Positions 1 to 10,624 are shown, counted from the first letter of the stretch. The stretch is DNA of 64,000 nucleotides from Calothrix membranacea FACHB-236 (GCF_014696315.1 NZ_JACJPX010000023.1:41426-105425); one strand, 5' to 3'. Notes: generated by a model from the letters alone, not told the origin. A program made the numbers and translations.

Positions 1-1
1 T

Positions 2-1915
2 ATTGTCTTCAATTTTCTACGACAAGAAGCCGTTGCGCGTTTGTTACTAGCTCGCGCTGAGTTAACTAGAAAAGAAGAAACCACTCCTCTTTCCAGAAGT
101 GTTTTGCTTGCTATAGAAGCTACAAAATTATCCAGTACTGATGAAGCAAATGATATCATCCGTGACGGGTTAGTATTACTTGCCCCTCTAGAGGCTCGTA
201 TTAGTTTTGAGAACCAACAAACAGAAAGTTATAGTCCAGATAACAAATATCAAGCTATTTTGAGTAATTTAAATGGTGATTCTGATCAAAAATTTGTGTT
301 TACAAATGATACTTCATGGGAAGTGCAGGTAAAGGATAACACTAGCGGTGAAATAATAGGTACATTACAGCACAGCCCTGACTCACCAATTGAAAACCTC
401 AGCCCAGATAAGAGATACAAAGTCAACGCGAATCCTGGTAGCAGCACAGCTCAAGTGTGGGAAATAAACGAGAAAGGAGAAAATCTACAGCAAGTGGCTC
501 AACTCAGCCATGATGGTGCGATTACAGGTGTTGCCTTTAGCAATGACGGTCAATATATCATCACTGTTAGTGGAGATACAACTCTAGGAAATCAAGGTTT
601 CCCAACTACAGGAGATAATACTGTCCGCTTGTGGAAGCTACCACCAGCAGTGACTAGATTTAGTCAAAAACAAGGCTTACTATCTGCTAAATTCAGCCCG
701 GATGGAAAATACATAGCTTTAGCCAGAGAAGGAGATCAGACAGTGCAAGTATGGGAGGTAGATAGTAACAAAAAAGTTGCTAGCCTAGTTCATGAAGACT
801 ATCAAGGCCTAAACGGTGAATCGTATACCGCTCAGATAGGAGATGTGTCTTTTAGCCCAGATAGCAAATATATAGCTACTGCTCCCATGCTCCATAGCGG
901 AAATTTCCAGCTATGGGATTTTAATAGTAGACGTAAAATAGCAACCTTTCCGGCTAGCGCTGATCTGGGAGAAGTTAGTTTCAGCCCTAAAGGAAATTAT
1001 CTGATCGCAGGCGATATTCGCAGTGGTGACTATCAAGTCTGGAACATTAGCGATCTACAAAATCCGCAACCTGTAAAAGGCTTGGCCGCAGCAGAAGACA
1101 AATTCACTAATATTGCCTTCAGCCCAGATGAGAAGTATATAGCTATAGCCAACCTTGGCGATGGTATAGTTAAGGTTTTTGATATTGCTAGTGGTAATGT
1201 CAAAAAACACACCACTAAAGAAATAGTAACTAAAGTTGCCTTCAGCCCAAATGGTAAATACATAGCATTAGCTGGAGACAAAACAACCCAATTATGGGAC
1301 TTAGAAAGCGATCGCAAATTACCCCCTCTCAGTCATGAAGGTGCAATCAACACGATCACCTTCAGCCCTGATGGCAACTATATTGCAACAGCTAGTGAAG
1401 ACAAGACCTTCAAGTTATGGGAAGTAGAAAGTGGTAAAAATATATACAGTCGCAGTCACGGAAATGCAGTAAATGCCATTGCTTTTAGCCCTGATGGAAA
1501 ATACTTAGCCACTTCTGCAAATACAGACCTCGGTGGTGGGGAAGCAGTAGGGATTTTGAGGGGGGATAATGCAGTACGGATATGGGAAGTTAAAAATGGT
1601 AAGCAAGTAGCTAGACTTTCTAATGAAGGTCAGATAAACAGGCTTGCCTTTAGCCCAGATGGCAAATATGTGATGGCAAAACCTTATGTCAGTGAGGAAA
1701 CTGGGCAAAGCGAGAAAGGAGGAACACCTTCTGCCTACCTGTGGCTGTGGCAAACTGATGACCTAATTCAGCAAGCCTGTGTCCGTCTCACTCGTAACTT
1801 AATATTGGAGGAGTGGAAAACTTACCTTGGGAATCAACCTTACCAAAAGACTTGCGATAACTTACCTGTTCCACCTAATAAGAATGAGGAGAGTGAAAAT
1901 GAATTTTACAATTAA
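2..1915 (+). CDS. nSTAND/WD40-repeat protein, C-terminal part (5' truncated by window)
   Basis: The frame is open to the left window edge, so the start lies outside. The first visible residues resemble the linker that follows the NTPase module in cyanobacterial nSTAND-WD40 proteins (an ARAEL stretch, then SVLLAIEA and a D-x-L-LL run). About eleven WD40 blades follow, each marked by an FSPDGKYI-like strand and a later LW or VW. The C-terminal tail (ARLTRNL-EEW-YLG-PY-KTC-NLP type) is the usual ending of this family. Such proteins are signalling or conflict-type NTPases with a beta-propeller sensor; the effector domain is not visible here. Function beyond WD40 scaffolding is inferred. Confidence 0.85.
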   Translation: MVFNFLRQEAVARLLLARAELTRKEETTPLSRSVLLAIEATKLSSTDEANDIIRDGLVLLAPLEARISFENQQTESYSPDNKYQAILSNLNGDSDQKFVFTNDTSWEVQVKDNTSGEIIGTLQHSPDSPIENLSPDKRYKVNANPGSSTAQVWEINEKGENLQQVAQLSHDGAITGVAFSNDGQYIITVSGDTTLGNQGFPTTGDNTVRLWKLPPAVTRFSQKQGLLSAKFSPDGKYIALAREGDQTVQVWEVDSNKKVASLVHEDYQGLNGESYTAQIGDVSFSPDSKYIATAPMLHSGNFQLWDFNSRRKIATFPASADLGEVSFSPKGNYLIAGDIRSGDYQVWNISDLQNPQPVKGLAAAEDKFTNIAFSPDEKYIAIANLGDGIVKVFDIASGNVKKHTTKEIVTKVAFSPNGKYIALAGDKTTQLWDLESDRKLPPLSHEGAINTITFSPDGNYIATASEDKTFKLWEVESGKNIYSRSHGNAVNAIAFSPDGKYLATSANTDLGGGEAVGILRGDNAVRIWEVKNGKQVARLSNEGQINRLAFSPDGKYVMAKPYVSEETGQSEKGGTPSAYLWLWQTDDLIQQACVRLTRNLILEEWKTYLGNQPYQKTCDNLPVPPNKNEESENEFYN

Positions 1916-2209
1916 GTCTTTTCCACTTAATACCAAGTTGAAGGCATACTTTGCCAGTCCTTTGCACAGTTGCTCTAAACTAACTACGTCTTAATTGACA
2001 ATCCAATTTCTATGAGCGATCGCGCGGTGGCTTGACTCAACATCTGCGATCGCATTTTTATTGAGCCGATCTGTCTCAGAAAGACTCTTGGCAAGTGTCA
2101 AATGTTAGTAAATTTCAGTAATCATACTATATTTAGTTACTTTAGACACAATTTTTTCTTTTTGAGCATCTAAGATGAGATGTATAAGATGCTCTTTTAG
2201 GATTTATTT

Positions 2210-2680
2210 ATGAGTCTTAGAGAAATTAAAATTCGTCAGTTAGAGTCAATCAAGGGAGGAATGGTTGAGTTCTTTACTCCTCAAGCCAGCCATGAAACTA
2301 TGCTGGCACAAATCGCGCCACATACCATAGATGATTTGTTTGTTCATAAATCACAAACTGACCAATTACTTGTAGTTAAAGGACAAGTTGTACTCGTAAC
2401 TTTAATTAATAGACAATATCAATATATTCCTTTAAGTGAAGACTATCCTGTGGTAGTGACTATCCCTCCTGGGGTTTTACACGGTGCAATTAATTTAAGT
2501 TCGCAACCCTGTTTGGTGGTGAATGCTGTATTGCGTCATCGACCTTCTCAGGAAAGAGATTATATTACTTGTCCTAGACCTTTTCCTTATGATTTGGATG
2601 CTGCGACTCTGGCATTAAAGCAGTTGGAAGTCACAAAGAAAATAGAAGTTTTTGGTGCGACACCTACACAGGTTGTTTAG
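2210..2680 (+). CDS. RmlC-like cupin domain protein
   Basis: 156 residues. The pattern is a single small beta-barrel cupin: an N-terminal strand region, a middle with FVHKSQTDQLLVVKG and a second half with TIPPGVLHGAINLSS, whose Pro-Pro-Gly-x-x-His-Gly is typical of the cupin 2 motif. It resembles the dTDP-sugar epimerase-like or WxcM-like cupins more than metal dioxygenases, but no substrate can be assigned. The ATG at 2210 begins a clear reading frame. It stands alone between the WD40 gene and a region with an IS relic. Function unknown. Confidence 0.65.
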   Translation: MSLREIKIRQLESIKGGMVEFFTPQASHETMLAQIAPHTIDDLFVHKSQTDQLLVVKGQVVLVTLINRQYQYIPLSEDYPVVVTIPPGVLHGAINLSSQPCLVVNAVLRHRPSQERDYITCPRPFPYDLDAATLALKQLEVTKKIEVFGATPTQVV

Positions 2681-2852
2681 ATAAATTTTATCGTTACCAT
2701 TTAGACCTACATAGCTTCTAATATATATCCGGTATTCCCTAAATCTAGGTTAATTTTTTTTGCTAGTAGCAGGTACTCATTTAATTACCGATGCCTTCAT
2801 TAGCTGATATCGAATTGGTAAATTAAAACTACTACGAAGTATTAGTAATAGT

Positions 2853-3002
2853 ATGTTGTTAACGTGGGACAGCGGATTGCATTCGTTCCAGATGGTTGAT
2901 GCTGCAATCAAACAAAAAAGTCATATTATTGGTCTTGTGCCAGCCCATGTAAAATTTGAGTTTGTTAAAGCTGGTGATGGCTTAAGGATGCCTAAAAAAT
3001 AA
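2853..3002 (+). pseudogene. Remnant of an IS4-type DDE transposase
   Basis: A 49-codon open stretch reads MLLTWDSGLHSF, then LVPAHVKFE and VKAGDGLRMPKK. This recalls the central part of IS4-like transposases, where a catalytic Asp sits in a DRG/DSG-FHSF motif, followed by a GRVPA-VK strand and a DGS loop. Neither the N-terminal nor the C-terminal transposase parts are present and no terminal inverted repeats could be paired, so this is a decayed fragment. The rest of 2681-3627 contains no other gene that I can support. Confidence 0.5.
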
Positions 3003-3170
3003 ATTATTCCAATGTCTGAATTCAACACAACTGTTTCTCTCCCCTGCTCCCTGCCTACATAGCGAAGTCCTTTAAGCTTTTTGGACTTTTGAGAACCTAA
3101 GTGTGAAATATACAATTTAAATGCGTAATAGCTTAACAGCTTACTACCTTTATTTGCTAAACCTATCTGC

Positions 3171-3210
3171 GGATGCGATCGCTTCTCTCATGACAGAGGC
3201 GATCGCATCC
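3171..3210. repeat. 12-bp inverted repeat built on HIP1 sites
   Basis: ggatgcgatcgc (3171-3182) and gcgatcgcatcc (3199-3210) are perfect reverse complements around a 16-nt loop. Each arm contains the HIP1 octamer. It may form a hairpin, but there is no U-tract, so I do not call it a terminator. Confidence 0.7.
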
Positions 3211-3627
3211 TGCTAAATCTGCATAATTTTTTATTTCTATAACAATTACTAAAAATAACTCTCAACTATTAAGCATGATTCTTACCCAAGCCCTGATCTA
3301 ATCTGGCGCGGCTAAATAAGGACAGCAAGTTACAATGACGTTAAACCTCACTATATCGCATTTAGCATGATATTTTAATGGCTATAGGGTTAAAGTTACA
3401 GAAATCTGCAATTTTTACTCATATATAGCCTGATTTAGCCTTCCGGAATACCTCTAAATCAGTTATTCCTGGCTAGCTCAAGGTGATTTTTACAAAAATT
3501 TATTTGGGACTACTGAAAATAAATCTCAATTAATCTGATAAGATATGCTCGGAGCTTATTGAACATCTATCTCAATAAGTATTTTCCATATCACAACTAC
3601 TTCAAAGCATTCTTAGGAAATGACACG

Positions 3628-4656
3628 ATGACGAGCATGGCTGTGCAAACTCCAGACTCAATTCCTTGGTGGTCAGGGAACGCTCGATTAACTAATCTTT
3701 CGGGGCGATTGTTAGGCGCTCACGTGGCTCATGCCGGCTTAATTGTACTGTGGGCAGGAGCAACAACCTTGTTTGAAGTCGCCCGGTTTCAAACTTCGCA
3801 ACCAATGTATGAGCAAGGCTTAATCCTTTTACCCCACTTAGCAACTTTGGGTTGGGGAGTAAGTAGTGGCGGTCAAATTGTCGATACTCATCCTTACTTT
3901 GCGATCGGAGTATTACACCTAATTAGCTCTGCCTTTCTCGGTCTAGGCGGGATTTTTCATGCACTCCGCGGCCCCGCTATTCTCGAAGAAAAATCTTCCT
4001 TTTTTGGCTACAGTTGGCAAGATGCTAATAAAATGACCACAATCCTGGGCATTCACTTAATTTTATTAGGTCTAGGAGCAGGCTTACTCGTTGCCAAAGC
4101 CGTCTTTTTTGGTGGTTTATATGACTCCCATTTAGGAGAAGTGCGAGTTATTGCTCATCCTACTTGGAACTTTGGCACAATATTTAGCTATTTGCTTGGT
4201 GGGCATAAATATTGGATTGCTGGAGTTAACAACCTAGAAGACTTAGTTGGTGGACATATTTGGGTGAGTATTCTCTGCATTGCTGGGGGTATCTGGCACA
4301 TTACCACCGAGCCTTCAGATGTTGTGAAAGGCCTCTTTGTTTGGTCAGGAGAAGCTTATCTTGCTTACAGCTTAGGAGCATTAAGCTTAATGAGTTTGAT
4401 AGCTGCTTATTTTGTCTCCATCAACACCCTAGCTTACCCTGTAGAGTTTTTTGGCCCAGCATTAAGTATTGAGTGCGATCGCTTCCCATATTTCCAAAGT
4501 GCAGATTTACTATCCTCTCGCGTTTGGTTAGCAAATGCTCACTTTTGGCTGGGCTTTTTCTTCCTCCAAGGGCATCTTTGGCACGCCCTGCGATCTGCGG
4601 GTTTTAACTTCCGCACCGGCAAAGTTGAGCATCCCACTCGTGGAGAGGTAATTTAA
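3628..4656 (+). CDS. isiA: IsiA/CP43'-family chlorophyll-binding antenna protein
   Basis: 342 residues from the ATG at 3628, which has AGGA just upstream; the frame extends to 3559 without a good initiator. The protein has the six-helix CP43' architecture: [20 protein letters not shown] at the N terminus, repeated helices with His residues that ligate chlorophyll ([37 protein letters not shown]) and no large lumenal loop, as in IsiA/Pcb proteins. IsiA rings surround photosystem I or act as a quencher under iron limitation. It is first in a tight cluster; the next antenna gene starts 2 nt after its stop. An iron-responsive promoter is expected in the AT-rich upstream region, but I cannot define a Fur site with confidence. 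Confidence 0.85.
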   Translation: MTSMAVQTPDSIPWWSGNARLTNLSGRLLGAHVAHAGLIVLWAGATTLFEVARFQTSQPMYEQGLILLPHLATLGWGVSSGGQIVDTHPYFAIGVLHLISSAFLGLGGIFHALRGPAILEEKSSFFGYSWQDANKMTTILGIHLILLGLGAGLLVAKAVFFGGLYDSHLGEVRVIAHPTWNFGTIFSYLLGGHKYWIAGVNNLEDLVGGHIWVSILCIAGGIWHITTEPSDVVKGLFVWSGEAYLAYSLGALSLMSLIAAYFVSINTLAYPVEFFGPALSIECDRFPYFQSADLLSSRVWLANAHFWLGFFFLQGHLWHALRSAGFNFRTGKVEHPTRGEVI

Positions 4657-4658
4657 CT

Positions 4659-6089
4659 ATGACTACAGCAACAATCACCCCCCAACAATATGGATGGTGG
4701 GCAGGTAACGCTAAGTTTATCAATCTCTCCGGTCGGTTATTAGGCGCACACATTGCCCATGCAGGTTTAATTGTCCTTTGGGCAGGGGCTATGACTTTAT
4801 TTGAAATTACCAAATACAACCCTTCCCTACCAATATATGAACAAGGGTTAATTTTATTGCCCCATTTATCAACCCTGGGATTTGGTGTAGGTAATGGCGG
4901 ACAAATCATTGATACCTATCCCTATTTCGTCATTGGTGTAGTGCATTTAATCAGTTCGGCTGTACTTGGTGCTGGCGGTATTTATCACGCCTTGTTAGGG
5001 CCAGAAGTATTGCCAGAAACCAATCAATTTCCTGGTTTTTTTGGTTACGACTGGGAAGATGAAGATAAAATGACCACCATCATCGGCATTCACCTACTTT
5101 TATTAGGTTTAGGTGCTTGGTTGCTGGTAGCAAAAGCCCTCTTTTGGGGTGGTCTTTACGATGGGAAAGTTGCATCTGTCAGAGTGATTACCGATCCAAC
5201 TCTCAACCCTACAAGGATTTTTGGTTACCTCTTTGGTACATTTGGTAATCAAGGAATGGCGGACGTGAATAACTTAGAAGATGTAGTTGGCGGTCATATT
5301 TGGGTAGGTATTCTCTGTTTTGGTGGTGGATTTTGGCATATCTTCACTCAACCTTTTGCTTGGGCAAAAAAGGTACTTGTTTGGTCTGGTGAAGCTTATC
5401 TATCTTATAGTTTGGCAGCTTTGGCATATATGGGTTTATTGGCAGCATACTTTGTAACTGTCAACGACACCGTTTATCCCACTGAGTTTTATGGCCCCTT
5501 GGGATTGAGTAGCGCATCAGGGGTGATTTCGGTTCGTACTTGGTTAGCTACTAGCCATTTTGCTTTGGCAATTGTGTTTTTATCTGGTCATATCTGGCAT
5601 GCTTTGAGAGTGCGTGTTCTCGAAGCTGGATTAAATTTTGAACAGGGAGTAATTAACTATCTGGATACACCAGAATTAGGAAACCTGCAAACCCCAGTTA
5701 ACGCTTCTAATGTAATCCTGAAATTTTTGGGGAATCTTCCTATTTACCGTGCTGGGTTGTCTCCATTTTCTCGTGGTTTAGAAATTGGGATGGCGCATGG
5801 TTACTTCTTAGTAGGGCCTTTCATTAAATTAGGGCCGTTGCGGAATACAGAATTAGCCAATCAAGCTGGACTACTAGCAGCGATCGCTCTACTGTTGATT
5901 TTATCAATTTGTCTGTGGTTATATGGCAGAGCGTGGTTTAAAGAAGGCATATCTCCACAAGGAGAACTACCAGAAAATCTGCAAACAGCTAAGTCTTGGA
6001 GTCAATTTAATACTGGTTGGATTGTTGGTAGTTGTGGCGGCGCTTTATTTGCTTATTTACTAATCGGCAATAGCAGTTTGTTCTGGTAA
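4659..6089 (+). CDS. CP43'-PsaL fusion antenna protein (PcbC-like)
   Basis: 476 residues. Residues 1 to about 335 are a full IsiA/CP43'-like six-helix chlorophyll protein ([37 protein letters not shown]). Residues from about 340 to the end are a PsaL-like domain: [43 protein letters not shown], then two hydrophobic helices. PsaL forms the photosystem I trimer interface, so the fusion plausibly anchors an antenna at the position of PsaL. Such CP43'-PsaL fusions are known in filamentous cyanobacteria. It is in an operon-like arrangement with the preceding antenna gene and with isiB 28 nt downstream. Confidence 0.9.
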   Translation: MTTATITPQQYGWWAGNAKFINLSGRLLGAHIAHAGLIVLWAGAMTLFEITKYNPSLPIYEQGLILLPHLSTLGFGVGNGGQIIDTYPYFVIGVVHLISSAVLGAGGIYHALLGPEVLPETNQFPGFFGYDWEDEDKMTTIIGIHLLLLGLGAWLLVAKALFWGGLYDGKVASVRVITDPTLNPTRIFGYLFGTFGNQGMADVNNLEDVVGGHIWVGILCFGGGFWHIFTQPFAWAKKVLVWSGEAYLSYSLAALAYMGLLAAYFVTVNDTVYPTEFYGPLGLSSASGVISVRTWLATSHFALAIVFLSGHIWHALRVRVLEAGLNFEQGVINYLDTPELGNLQTPVNASNVILKFLGNLPIYRAGLSPFSRGLEIGMAHGYFLVGPFIKLGPLRNTELANQAGLLAAIALLLILSICLWLYGRAWFKEGISPQGELPENLQTAKSWSQFNTGWIVGSCGGALFAYLLIGNSSLFW

Positions 6090-6117
6090 TTTGTTCTTTT
6101 AAATATCAGGTGTGAAA

Positions 6118-6630
6118 ATGTCGAAAAAAATCGGTTTATTCTACGGTACACAAACTGGTAAAACAGAATCCGTAGCAGAAATGATTCGGGATGAATTTGG
6201 TGATGGTGTAGTGACACTTCACGACATTTCCCAAGCGGACACTGCTGATTTTGATGAGTATCAATATCTGATTGTTGGCTGTCCTACTTGGAATATTGGC
6301 GAACTCCAAAGTGATTGGGAAGGATTTTTTAGCGAACTAGATGAAATAGATTTTAATGGTAAGATGGTTGCTTATTTTGGTACTGGCGACCAGATGGGTT
6401 ATGCCGATAATTTTCAGGATGCTATCGGTATTTTGGAAGAAAAGATTTCTCAACTCGGTGGTAAGACTGTAGGCTATTGGCCGAATGAGGGATACGATTT
6501 TAATGAGTCTAAGGCGTTACGAAATGGTAAGTTTGTGGGTTTAGCAATTGATGAGGATAATCAATCTGATTTAACAGATGAACGAATCAAAACTTGGGTA
6601 TCTCAGTTAAAGGCAGAGTTGGGTTTGTAG
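6118..6630 (+). CDS. isiB: Flavodoxin IsiB
   Basis: 170 residues, the usual length of long-chain cyanobacterial flavodoxin. The N terminus MSKKIGLFYGTQTGKTE contains the FMN-phosphate loop (T11-E17); the isoalloxazine-binding loops PTWNIGELQSDWE and GTGDQMGYADNF follow, and the long-chain insertion is near GYDFNESKALRNGKFVGLA. I chose the ATG at 6118 over the GTG at 6112 because it gives the conserved N terminus and has AGGTG upstream. Flavodoxin replaces ferredoxin as acceptor from photosystem I when iron is scarce. It follows the CP43'-PsaL gene, the classical isiAB context. Confidence 0.97.
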   Translation: MSKKIGLFYGTQTGKTESVAEMIRDEFGDGVVTLHDISQADTADFDEYQYLIVGCPTWNIGELQSDWEGFFSELDEIDFNGKMVAYFGTGDQMGYADNFQDAIGILEEKISQLGGKTVGYWPNEGYDFNESKALRNGKFVGLAIDEDNQSDLTDERIKTWVSQLKAELGL

Positions 6631-6782
6631 TGTGAGCAGTTAAAGTTTTTGTACCCGATGCTGAACCACAGATACACACAGAGAATTTTGTTTTTAAACG
6701 CAAAGGGACTCTGGGGTTTAAAACAATCTCTATGTATTTGTGGTTATTTAATTTGCTTAATTTTTGAGGTGGGAAAGTTTTT

Positions 6783-7535
6783 ATGTCTAATGATATTGAT
6801 GTTGTGTGGGTCAGTTCTAGCCTTGCATTGCAGCGCTTCGATAAACCGTTACTACAATATATATCGCAATATGTAAATGTAGCTCAGTGGGAATATCGTC
6901 ACGGTAAAGATGAAGGTAGCTCGATAGATGAGGCTGTAGCTTTACTGGACGAGTATTTGTCACAGTGTCCCCATCCCATACATTTAGCAGGTCATGGTGC
7001 GGGTGGTGCGATCGCATTAAGCTATGCACAGCGCTATCCGCAAAAAGTGCGATCGCTCACTCTCCTAGCTGTCGCTTCTCAACCTGCAAATACTTGGCAC
7101 GCCCATTATTATCTGCAAAGACAACTATTTACCATCAGCCGTGAGCAGGTTTTAGCCATGAGCGTTCGCAATCTCTTTGGTGAGCAACCGCATTACACGA
7201 CTAAAAAGTTAGTGGCGGTGTTAAATAAAGATTTAGAACAATCTCCCATATCACACTCTCTGTTCAAGTTAATTAATTTACCTGAAGATGGAGTTTCTAT
7301 GCCCATGATGGTATGTGGTAGCAATAACGATCCAATTGTCAACTCACCTGCTTTACTAGGCTGGTTAAAGTGGTTTAAAGCTGAAGATTATCTCTGGGAA
7401 TGTCCAAAAGGGCATCATTTTTTTCATTATTTTTACCCTCAAAAGGTTGGGGAACAAATGTTGAGTTTTTGGCAACCATATCATCGACAACTAACATTAG
7501 AATCTCAAATACTTTCTCCCAATTTGATAAATTAG
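6783..7535 (+). CDS. isiC: IsiC-like alpha/beta-hydrolase fold protein
   Basis: 250 residues with an alpha/beta-hydrolase fold: a nucleophile-elbow region HLAGHGAGGAIALSYAQRYP, the strand SLTLLAVAS, a late acid region VCGSNNDPIVN and a C-terminal PKGHHFFHYF. The elbow reads G-H-G-A-G-G, so the expected nucleophile Ser is Gly; the Asp and His candidates remain. This suggests a non-hydrolytic or altered role. An alpha/beta-hydrolase (isiC) downstream of isiB is known in cyanobacterial iron-stress operons. The 150 nt between isiB and this gene hold no convincing gene. Confidence 0.75.
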   Translation: MSNDIDVVWVSSSLALQRFDKPLLQYISQYVNVAQWEYRHGKDEGSSIDEAVALLDEYLSQCPHPIHLAGHGAGGAIALSYAQRYPQKVRSLTLLAVASQPANTWHAHYYLQRQLFTISREQVLAMSVRNLFGEQPHYTTKKLVAVLNKDLEQSPISHSLFKLINLPEDGVSMPMMVCGSNNDPIVNSPALLGWLKWFKAEDYLWECPKGHHFFHYFYPQKVGEQMLSFWQPYHRQLTLESQILSPNLIN

Positions 7536-7764
7536 TAAGTTTTGATTTAGGGGCGTAGATACACCCCTATTAATTTATTAATTAACTTTATGACAGCGAT
7601 TAAATTAGCACATCGCTTTTTTGTCGTGCTTAATTTTTTTTACTTTTAATTATTAAGTTTTGTTAAGCAAGTAGCTAAATAGGAAATATTTTCAATAGTC
7701 TAAAGTTGTAGTCACCAAGCTCAACAATTCAGCAGATTGCAAGTTGATGAGGTATAGATAATTG

Positions 7765-7791
7765 TAAAAGCAAGGCAGTGCTTTGCTTTTA
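7765..7791. repeat. Stem-loop inverted repeat downstream of isiC
   Basis: taaaagcaa (7765-7773) pairs with ttgctttta (7783-7791) around a 9-nt loop. It lies between isiC and the next antenna gene and could stop or stabilise the isi transcript, though it lacks a clear following U-tract. The rest of 7536-7918 is AT-rich and probably contains the promoter of the next gene. Confidence 0.5.
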
Positions 7792-7918
7792 CCCACTTAC
7801 CTCATTTACCTGAAATACGCTGTAACTTCAACTACTAACTATTGTCTTCACTTTTATTGGTTGAAGTTAAGTAGTAAATACTTGAATATTTCTGGCAATA
7901 ACTCATAGCATAGAAGCA

Positions 7919-8953
7919 ATGCAGACATACGATAATCCCAATGTCAAATATGATTGGTGGGTTGGTAATGCCCGCTTCGCTGATCTCTCTGGCTTATTTA
8001 TCGGCGCACATGTAGCACAAGCGGCTCTGACAACCCTGTGGGCGGGGGCGTTTACATGGTTTGAAATCTCTCGTTACAAACCTGATATCCCTATGGGAGA
8101 CCAAGGACTCATCTTGTTACCCCATCTAGCCACTTTAGGCTTTGGTGTTGGTGCAGGTGGTCAAGTAATTGATACTTACCCTTACTTCGTCATTGGCGCT
8201 TTGCATCTAATCTCCTCTGCTGTCCTAGGAGCAGGCGCGCTCTTTCATACTTTTAAAGGGCCGCGCAATTTAAAAAACACTACTGGTTCGGCTCGTAAAT
8301 TTCACTTTGAATGGAACGATCCCAAACAACTCGGTTTAATTTTAGGACATCACCTCCTATTTTTGGGGATAGCAGCTTTATTACTAGTTGGCAAAGCAAT
8401 GTTTTGGGGCGGACTATACGACGCAACAACTCACGCTGTCAGAGTAGTAAACAACCCCACTCTCAACCCCTTTGTTATCTACGGCTATCAAACTCACTTT
8501 GCTAGTGTGAACAACCTAGAAGATTTAGTTGGTGGTCATATATATGTAGGTTTAATCCTCATTGGTGGAGGGATTTGGCATATTTTACAAGAGCCGTTAC
8601 CTTGGGCGAAAAAGCTATTAATCTTTTCTGGTGAAGCAATTCTTTCTTATTCTTTAGGAGGTATTGCCTTGGCTGGGTTTGTTGCTGCTTACTTCTGTGC
8701 AGTCAACACCTTAGCTTATCCTGTAGAGTTCTATGGTGCGCCCCTAGAATTAAAATTTGGTGTCACCCCTTATTTTGCCGATACAGTCAAGTTAGCCAAT
8801 GGCGGCTATAGTGCTAGAGCATGGTTAGCTAATGCTCACTTCTTCTTAGCATTCTTCTTTTTGCAAGGTCATCTTTGGCACGCGCTACGAGCTATTGGTG
8901 TTGACTTTAGACAAGTTGAAAAGTCATTGAACGCCATTAGTAGTGCTGAGTGA
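7919..8953 (+). CDS. IsiA/CP43'-family chlorophyll-binding protein
   Basis: 344 residues. It shares the CP43' pattern with its neighbours: [78 protein letters not shown]. Helical His residues typical of chlorophyll ligands are kept. Unlike the others it has GAHVAQAAL instead of GAHVAHAGL in helix I, which removes one candidate ligand His. It is separated from isiC by 383 nt, so it probably has its own promoter. No PsaL extension is present. It is likely another iron-stress or light-stress antenna; I cannot say whether it serves photosystem I or II. Confidence 0.88.
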   Translation: MQTYDNPNVKYDWWVGNARFADLSGLFIGAHVAQAALTTLWAGAFTWFEISRYKPDIPMGDQGLILLPHLATLGFGVGAGGQVIDTYPYFVIGALHLISSAVLGAGALFHTFKGPRNLKNTTGSARKFHFEWNDPKQLGLILGHHLLFLGIAALLLVGKAMFWGGLYDATTHAVRVVNNPTLNPFVIYGYQTHFASVNNLEDLVGGHIYVGLILIGGGIWHILQEPLPWAKKLLIFSGEAILSYSLGGIALAGFVAAYFCAVNTLAYPVEFYGAPLELKFGVTPYFADTVKLANGGYSARAWLANAHFFLAFFFLQGHLWHALRAIGVDFRQVEKSLNAISSAE

Positions 8954-8956
8954 ATC

Positions 8957-9137
8957 AATTTTGGATTTTGGATTTTAGATTAAAATTTCCTCAATCAAAA
9001 ATTTCCAATCTAAAGTTCGGTGATTTTGGATTGTATATTTATTTCATGAATAAATTCGCTTGCTTCATATTCCCAGAGCGATATTAACCTATGAATATTC
9101 AATCCAAAATTTAAAATCTAAAATCTAAAATTTGACG
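8957..9137. repeat. AT-rich dispersed repeat (CAAAATCTAAAATC family), inverted copies
   Basis: Between two antenna genes, runs of gattttggattttagatt near 8960-8982 and aatccaaaatttaaaatctaaaatctaaaat near 9100-9132 are near reverse complements of each other. Related runs occur at 38608-38650 and 54234-54263. They are typical dispersed short repeats of Nostocales genomes, without coding potential. Confidence 0.6.
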
Positions 9138-9252
9138 TTCAATCCTCAGTTAACAGTTTTGCTCTCACTCTCTAAGTGATAAGGATAAGGATCGGGTAAG
9201 CGTGCTGAGTCTATACAAAACTCAGCACTTTTCTAGAAAGGATGAGGTAAAA

Positions 9253-10215
9253 GTGGCAATTTCTACTGATAGAACTTTTGCAGCAAATACACAATTACCT
9301 TGGTTAATTGGTAATGCTCGTTTAACTGATTTATCTGGTCAATTATTAGGCGCACATATTGCCCATGCAGGCTTAATTATGTTTTGGACAGGAACAACTA
9401 CCATCTCAGAAGTAATTCGCTTTCTTCCTGATATATCAATGCATGAACAAGGCTTGATTTTATTACCACACTTAGCAACTTTAGGTTGGGGAGTAGGCGC
9501 TGGTGGACAAGTAGTTGATACCTATCCCTATTTCGTTATTGGTGTACTGCATTTAATCGCCTCTGCAGTTTTAGGTGCAGGAGGACTATTTCATGTGTTT
9601 CGCGCTCCAGCAATTTTATATAATCATGGCGGCAGAGTAGTGAAATTTCATTATGAATGGAATGACCCTAAACAATTGAGTTTAATTTTAGGTCATCACT
9701 TAATTATTTTGGGCTTCGGAGCATTTTTATTAGTACTAAAAGCCATGTTTTTTGGCGGCATTTATGATACTCATTTAGGCGATGTCCGCCTCATTAGTAA
9801 CCCCACTCTGAACCCAGTAACCATTTTTAGCTACCTACTTGGGTTTCAAGATAATCATTGGACTATTTTAGGGCTAGCCAGTGTGGATAATTTAGAAGAT
9901 GTCATTGGTGGTCATATTTGGATTGGATGCATTTTAATTGTGGGGGGTATATGGCATATTATTGTACAGCCTTTTGCTTGGGTAAGAAAAATTTTACCCA
10001 TAGAAAATGGTGAAGAAATTCTTGCTTATAGTTTGCTAGGTTTAGCATTAATGGCTTGGATTTCTGCTAGCTTTGTGGGATATAACACTACAGTTTTTCC
10101 ACCAGAATTTTACGGTTTTGAACGTTTAGTTGCAGCAAATATACAGTTTCTTCTAGGGATATTAGCTTTCTTAGGTTATGCTTGGCACGCTTGGAGAGCG
10201 CGTAGCATTGCCTAA
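9253..10215 (+). CDS. IsiA/CP43'-family chlorophyll-binding protein
   Basis: About 320 residues from the GTG at 9253, which has GAGGT 7-8 nt upstream; the frame is open back to a GTG at 9202. The six-helix CP43' pattern is clear: [64 protein letters not shown] and the C-terminal [11 protein letters not shown]. The last segment diverges from the GH-WHALR of its paralogues and the protein ends earlier. It is the fourth family member in 7 kb and resembles the divergent Pcb/IsiA paralogues seen in filamentous cyanobacteria. Its role is inferred from family only. Confidence 0.83.
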   Translation: MAISTDRTFAANTQLPWLIGNARLTDLSGQLLGAHIAHAGLIMFWTGTTTISEVIRFLPDISMHEQGLILLPHLATLGWGVGAGGQVVDTYPYFVIGVLHLIASAVLGAGGLFHVFRAPAILYNHGGRVVKFHYEWNDPKQLSLILGHHLIILGFGAFLLVLKAMFFGGIYDTHLGDVRLISNPTLNPVTIFSYLLGFQDNHWTILGLASVDNLEDVIGGHIWIGCILIVGGIWHIIVQPFAWVRKILPIENGEEILAYSLLGLALMAWISASFVGYNTTVFPPEFYGFERLVAANIQFLLGILAFLGYAWHAWRARSIA

Positions 10216-10327
10216 TTTTTCCAGTTTACTCAACAACAGCTATTCTCAAGTTCCTTCCCCTGCCTGCGGTTCAAAGTAGTTGGCTGTGGGCACTTTCCTC
10301 AAAATTTCTGTGGAGTAATAGATAGTA

Positions 10328-10624
10328 ATGGCGACGATTTTTTATGCATTATCTGCTTGGATAATCATGATTTTATTGTTTTGGAGTTTAGGGATAACTC
10401 TCAAAAAAGGGATAAGTTTTCTGTGGAAATTACATCAGGTTCCTTGCCATAATTGTGAATTTTTTACTAATGAATATCGTCTAAAATGTACAGTACATCC
10501 CAAAAAAGCTTGTTCGGAACAGGCGATTGGCTGTATTGATTTTGAGGCGAAGACTGCTACTTGTAATGCTTGCCAACAGGGTCGAAACTGGAAAATAGGC
10601 AAGGGAATTTTACCATCAAATTAA
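10328..10624 (+). CDS. Cys-rich small membrane-anchored protein, unknown function
   Basis: 98 residues. One N-terminal hydrophobic helix (IFYALSAWIIMILLFWSLGI) is followed by a soluble part with seven cysteines arranged C-x2-C (PCHNCEF), C (RLKCTV), C (KKACSEQ), C (IGCID) and C-x2-C (TCNACQ). This could bind a metal or iron-sulfur centre. I do not recognise a named family. It follows the isi cluster in the same direction by 112 nt, which suggests but does not prove a link with iron stress. Confidence 0.6.
   Translation: MATIFYALSAWIIMILLFWSLGITLKKGISFLWKLHQVPCHNCEFFTNEYRLKCTVHPKKACSEQAIGCIDFEAKTATCNACQQGRNWKIGKGILPSN

Noticed and set aside
2921..3115. Minus-strand 64-residue ORF over the IS relic
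   Set aside because: The plus strand shows transposase similarity there; the minus frame has none.
6649..6876. 75-residue ORF between isiB and isiC
   Set aside because: It overlaps the isiC start in another frame and lacks a ribosome-binding site or recognisable features.
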